Source of the DNA: Linyphia triangularis
Taxonomy: Eukaryota; Arthropoda; Arachnida; Araneae; Linyphiidae
Assembly (NCBI GenBank): GCA_963978545.1
Contig: OZ021723.1
Coordinates: 101,712,002-101,776,001 of the forward strand
Direction: 5' to 3'
Length of the DNA stretch: 64,000 nt
How positions within the stretch are numbered: the stretch's first letter is position 1; the number at the start of each line of letters is the position of its first letter. The notes beneath the pieces were generated by a model, which worked only from the letters and a program-made list of their open reading frames with translations, was not told the origin of the DNA and searched no databases. Positions 58,852-64,000 of the stretch are shown piece after piece. The position numbers were made by a program, and so were the translations under genes.

Positions 58852-59751
58852 GTTATTAAAAATTATAAATTGGATTGTAATTGGAGAAAACTATGATTCA
58901 AGACATTCTAGAGAGCTAAATATAATTCCACATTGTGGCGCTGTGTTAAAGACCTAAAAATTACAATACTTCATTTTACGTCAGAAAAAATATACCAGCT
59001 TTCAACTTCTGCCAATGAAAAATCAGAAATTAGACCACACCATTCACATCATAAAGGGGTAGGGTATTATCGTCGATAGAACAAAAAAAAAAAAAAAAAC
59101 ATTGGGGAGTGCGCATTGGCTATTTATTGCTTTTTACTCGCTAGCAAATGTCAGAAAAAAAGGAGGAAGTGGGAAGACTTATGTTATGGAAAAAAAAGTA
59201 CTATTTATTAGTATTTCGGTTCGTGTTTTACGGAGAGGCATTCAAATATAACATCTGGAATTAATCAGATCATAAACTTGGAATGAAAAGAACATATTGC
59301 AAAACACGTATGAAGGATGTGTATGGAAAAAGATTGGAGGAATCGTTTATGCTTATCAACTCGGCGCCAATAATACGGTGCCTCTTTCTTCGAATTCAAA
59401 CTAAATGCACCTGCATCTTCTAGCTCATCTCTGAAGTTAGGGATATGCGAAAGCATAGTTCTCACGAAGGAACTTTTTCGTTTTCGAACTTGACAGCAAT
59501 TTATATCCAAGAAAAAAAAAATTAAAAAAAAGTGTAGGATGCGGTGTACCCTTTGTCCGAAAAAGATCATTATTTTTTGAAAAAAATTATTTCTTGTTGA
59601 TACCTGGTGGCCGGATATATATCCGGATATCCGAATGAAATTATCGGATGTCCGGTATTTCAAATCGGATATCCGACGGGGTTTCGGATATTGAAAAATC
59701 AGCCGGATATGCAGGATATCGGATATTTGCCGGATATCCGTTCCATCCCTA

Positions 59752-62700
59752 CTTATAACTACATTTTACGTCGAGAAATGCAAATTTCACATATTGAAAA
59801 TACATGGGGGTTATATATTCAATGAATTATTGTTCAAAAAGTAAAAATCTCAATTTTTTTTCCTCTGGCGAAATTGAAGCTTTTATATTGGAGAATCTAC
59901 ATTTCCAATTTTTTAACATAAAAAAAATGCGAAGGTGGTCAAAGTTTGGTCCAAATCTGTTCAGTTTAAAAGTTTTTCATCTTTAATTTTCCCATGTTAA
60001 TTGTATGGGAAATTTCAAATTTTTCAATTTTCACAATCTTTTTGCACCTTGTGTCATAAAAATCATCACCCCAATCAATTTCCACAATCGAATTGTCATT
60101 ATAACTACATTTTACTGCTCAATGTCAAGAAATGGAAATTTCACGTATTGAAAATACATGGGGGACGATATTCAATGAATTATTTTTCAAAAAGTAAAAA
60201 TCTCAATTTTTTTTCCTTTGGCGAAATTGAAGCTTTTATATATTAGAATCTCCAATTCCAAATTTATAACATAAAAAAAATGCGAAGATGGTCAAAGGTT
60301 GGTCCAAATCTGTGCAGTTTAAATATTTTTCATTTTCAATTTTCCCCAAGTTAATTGTATAGGAAATTTCAATTTTCAAAATTTTACGATCTTTTTACAC
60401 CTTGTGTCATAAAAATCATCACCCCAATCAATTTCCACAATCAAATCGTCATTATAACTACATTTTACTGCTCAATGTCAAGAAATGCAAATTTCACGTA
60501 TTGAAAATACATGGGGGACGTTATTCAATGAATTATTTTTCAAAAAGTAAAAATCTCAATTTTTTTTCCTTTGGTGAAATTAAAGCTTTTATAAAGGAGA
60601 ATATCTAATTCCAAATTTATAACATAAAAAAAATGCGAAATTGGTCAAAGGTTGGTCCAAATCTGGTCAGTTTAAAAGTTTTTCATCTTTAATTTTCCCT
60701 ATGTTAATTGTATGGAAAATTTCACATTTTTCAATTTTCGCAATCTTTTTCCACCTTGTGTCATAAAAATAATCAATCCAATCAATTTCCACAATCAAAT
60801 CATCCTTATAACTACATTTTACGTCGAGAAATGCAAATTTCACATATTGAAAATACATGGGGGTTCTATATTCCATGAATTATTCTTCAAAAAGTAAAAA
60901 TCTCAATTTTTTTTCCTTTGGCGAAATTGAAGCTTTTATATATTAGAATCTACATTTCCAATTTTTTAACATAAAAAAAATGCGAAGGTGGTCAAAGTTT
61001 GGTCCAAATCTGTTCAGTTTAAAAGTTTTTCATCTTTAATTTTCCCATGTAAATTGTATGGGAAATTTCAAATTTTTCAATTTTCACAATCTTTTACACT
61101 TTGTGTCATAAAAATCATCACCCCAATCAATGTCCACAATCAAATCGTCATTATAACTATATTTTACGTCGAGAAATGCAAATTTCACCTATTGAAAATA
61201 CATGGGGGACGATATTCAATGAATTATTTTTCAAAAAGTAAAAATCTCAATTTTTTTCCTTTGGTGAAATTAAAGCTTTTATATAGGAGAATCTCTAATT
61301 CCAAATTTATAACATAAAAAAAATGCGAAATTGGTCAAAGTTTGGTCCAAATCTGTTCAGTTTAAAAGTTTTTCATCTTTAATTTTCCCATGTTAATTGT
61401 ATGGGAAATTTCAAATTTTTCAATTTTCACAATCTTTTTACACCTTGTGTCATAAAAATAATCACCCCAATCAATGTCCACAATCAAATCGTCATTATAA
61501 CTATATTTAACGTCGAGAAATGCAAATTTCACCTATTGAAAATACATGGGGGTTCTATATTCAATGAATTATTCTTCAAAAAGTAAAAATCTCAATTTTT
61601 TTTCCTTTGGCGAAATTGAAGCTTTTATATAGGAGAATCTACATTTCCAATTTTTTAACATAAAAAAAAATGCGAAGGTGATCAAAGTTTGGTCCAAATC
61701 TGTTCAGTTTAAAAGTTTTTCATCTTTAATTTTCCCATGTTAATTGTATGGGAAATTTCAAATTTTTCAATTTTCACAATCTTTTTGCACCTTGTGTGTT
61801 AAAAATCATCACCCCAATCAATTTCCACAATCGAATCGTCATTATAACTACATTTTACTGCTCAATGTCAAGAAATGCAAATTTCACGTATTGAAAATAC
61901 ATGGGGGACGATATTCAATGAATTATTTTTCAAAAAGTAAAAATCTCATTTTTTTTTCCTTTGGCGAAATTGAAGCATTTATATAGGAGAATCTCCATTC
62001 CCAAATTTTTAATATAAAAAAAATGCGAAGGTTGTCAAAGGTTGGTCCAAATCTGTGCAGTTTAAATATTTTTCATTTTCAAATTTCCCATGTTAAATGT
62101 ATAGGAAATTTCAAACTTTGCAATTTTCGAAATTTTACGATCTTTTTAAACCTTGTGTCATAAAAATCATCAACCCAATCAATTTCCACAATCAAATCGT
62201 CATTATAACTACATTCAATGTCAAGAAATGCAAATTTCACGTATTGAAAATACATGGGGGACGATATTCAATGAATTATTTTTCAAAGAGTAAAAATCTC
62301 AATTTTTTTTAATTTGGCGAAATTGAAGCTTTTATATATTAGAATCTACATTTCCAATATTTTAACATAAAAAAATGCGAAGGTGGTCAAAGTTTGGTCC
62401 AAATCTGTTCAGTTTAAAAGTTTTTCATCTTTAATTTTCCCATGTTAATTGTATGGGAAATTTCAAATTTGAAAATTTTAAGATCTTTAAGCACCTTGTG
62501 TCAAAAAATCATCACCCCAATCAATTTCCACAATCAAATCGTCATTATAAGTACATTTTACTGCTCAATTTTAAGAAATGCAAATTTCACGTATTGAAAA
62601 TACATGGGGGACGATATTCAATGAATTATAATTCAAAAAGTAAAAATTTCAATTTTTTTTCCTTTGGTGAAATTAAAGCTTTTATATAGGAGAATCTCTA

Positions 62701-63251
62701 ATTCCAAATTTAAAAAAAAAAAAAAAATGCGAAATTGGTCAAAGGTTGGTCCAAATCTGGTCAGTTTAAAAGTTTTTCATCTTTAATTTTCCCATGTTAA
62801 TTGTATGGGAAATTTCAAATTTTTCAATTTTCACAATCTTTTTACACCTTTTGTCATAAAAATAATCACCCCAAACAATGTCCACAATCAAATCGTCATT
62901 ATAACTATATTTTACGTCGAGAAATGCAAATTTCACCTATTGAAAATACGTGGGGGTCGATATTCAATGAATTATTTTTCAAAAAGTAAAAATCTCAATT
63001 TTTTTACTTTTGGTGAAATTAAAGCTTTTATATAGGAGAATCTCTAATTCCAAATTTATAACATAAAAAAAATGCGAAATTGTTCAAAGGTTGGTCCAAA
63101 TCTGGTCAGTTTAAAAGTTTTTCATCTTTAATTTTCCACATGTTAATTGTATGGAAAATTTCCCATTTTTCAATTTTCGCAATCTTTTTGCACCTTGTGT
63201 TATAAAAATCATCAATCCAATCAATTTCCACAATCAAATCATCCTTATAAC
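59752..63251 (+). repeat. Satellite B, second part (about ten monomers)
   Basis: Spacings of the GAAATTGAAGC or GAAATTAAAGC landmark are about 344-357 bp. Monomers are diverged by point changes and small indels, more so than satellite A copies. One stretch near 62,712 has an A-run in place of the usual spacer. Confidence 0.88.
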
Positions 63252-64000
63252 TAGGGATGGAACGGATGTGAGTTTTGCCGGATACCGGATTTCGGATATC
63301 CGGGGTACCATGTCTACCGGATACGGATATCCGAAACGGATTTCACCGGATATCCGGCCGGATATTCGGTCTATATACTAAAAACGATATTTATACGATA
63401 TGCTATACGAAAAAAATGGTCATGATATGAAGTATCAAGTAAATTATAATTAGTGATTAGCGCACAGCACTGTATGCCACAGGTCCATGGTTTGATTCGC
63501 GAACTGGGAAAGGTTGACTTAGCTGTTTATACCTGAAAGAAATAAACTGAGGAGGACCATGCATGCTTGGGATCTAAACACTGGGGTTCGGAGTCAGAAT
63601 GACCATCTGACCGGAACATCTGCTATGTGACACACAAATGCCACAGTCAAGAAAGCTGAGCTGGGCCCAGCAGACCTTGGTCCACACGGGCTGTCACGCC
63701 ACTGAGTTAATTTTTTTTATTTAAACTTTAGTTGATGAAACGATGTTTTAGTGATGCCAATACCTACACTTGCTGAACAATTTTGAAACTTCATCACCAT
63801 TTTGTTTGTGTGTTACTTAAAATTGTACCAAACATTCTGCAATGTGATTAAAATATTTCAGAAATACGTTTGTAAATTGTTACTCAACTTCTTCTTACCT
63901 TGTATCATGTAATGTAAACATAAGATAATCTTCCTCAAGTCTGCATAAATATCCTATATAGCTTTTACCCGAAAAACACACAGCAAGGTGATAACAAACA
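63252..64000 (-). mobile_element. Second copy of the hAT element, cut by the window end
   Basis: Begins TAGGGATGGAACGGAT after CTTATAAC (63,244-63,251) and matches 57,740-58,488. Because its satellite flank matches too, it arose by segmental duplication rather than a new insertion. Confidence 0.92.

Larger units (their letters stand above)
57740..59751 (-). mobile_element. hAT element, 2,012 bp, 8-bp TSD, inside satellite B
   Basis: The ends TAGGGATGGAACGGAT and its exact reverse complement are flanked by CTTATAAC on both sides (57,732-57,739 and 59,752-59,759). The subterminal regions (57,755-57,860 and 59,610-59,740) are packed with GGATATCC-type palindromes, likely transposase-binding sites. 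A decayed transposase exon lies on the minus strand, so the strand is given as minus. Only about 750 bases remain downstream of that exon, far too little for the catalytic domain, so the element is internally deleted and non-autonomous. Confidence 0.93.
57250..64000 (+). repeat. Tandem duplication of 5,512 bp including the hAT element
   Basis: Sequence from about 57,250 recurs from about 62,762, apparently without change, through the satellite flank, the target duplication and the first 749 bases of the hAT element up to the window edge. Base 58,488 corresponds to 64,000. Confidence 0.9.

Noticed and set aside
59265..59663. 132-codon minus-strand frame inside the hAT element
   Set aside because: It begins in the terminal palindromic region, is rich in Phe/Ile/His runs from poly-T sequence and shows no transposase motif.
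57289..63381. Plus-strand frames of 60-109 codons in satellite B
   Set aside because: Same reason as for satellite A. The frames start at the GTATGGGAAATTTC segment of each monomer and show no conservation beyond that of the DNA.

Overview
The window is AT-rich nuclear DNA from a metazoan. Evidence for this is the tRNA-derived SINEs, hAT, Tigger-like, piggyBac-like and Ty3/gypsy elements, splice-site-like sequences and long satellite arrays. An arthropod, perhaps a chelicerate, is my best guess from the style of the repeats, but nothing here proves the taxon. No complete ordinary host gene is visible. The content is mobile DNA, broken genes and satellite.

Layout. 0.6-1.6 kb: a minus-strand SINE split by one small TIR element and flanked by a second of the same family. 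2.45-4.14 kb: a hAT element with an 8-bp target duplication and no transposase. 5.20-9.25 kb: a young LTR retrotransposon with identical 230-bp LTRs. Its single ORF joins gag and protease to a long coiled-coil segment where reverse transcriptase and integrase should be, which looks like a captured cellular gene. 9.9-11.6 kb: a broken Tigger/jerky-type transposase gene carrying a 204-bp piggyBac-like MITE. 12.0-15.2 kb: a diverged duplication around a broken minus-strand gene fragment, with a 683-bp TIR element in one copy.

18.7-29.1 kb is a nest. A pseudogene of a protein family that I recognise but cannot name is split by an unclassified TIR element (19.02-27.11 kb). That element is split in turn by a complete Ty3/gypsy-like retrotransposon (19.07-23.46 kb, one 1315-codon gag-pol ORF). 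A SINE with 14-bp target duplications sits in the right half of the pseudogene. 29.1-31.6 kb is mostly featureless, ending in a short exon-like stretch on the minus strand (31,653-31,760).

31.77-57.07 kb is satellite A. Its monomers are about 190-205 bp, mixed with a longer composite unit, and it is organised into large, nearly identical tandem duplications with offsets of 386, 3,627, 7,423 and about 11,021-11,050 bp. 57.07-63.25 kb is the related satellite B, with monomers of about 345-355 bp. It holds a 2,012-bp hAT element, and a 5,512-bp duplication has copied that element together with its flanks to the end of the window.

The genes do not form a pathway. What they show is order of events: old gene remnants, then DNA-transposon insertions, then LTR elements, with satellite amplification carrying a transposon along. 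The most unusual object is the 5.2-9.2 kb retroelement with its in-frame foreign segment.
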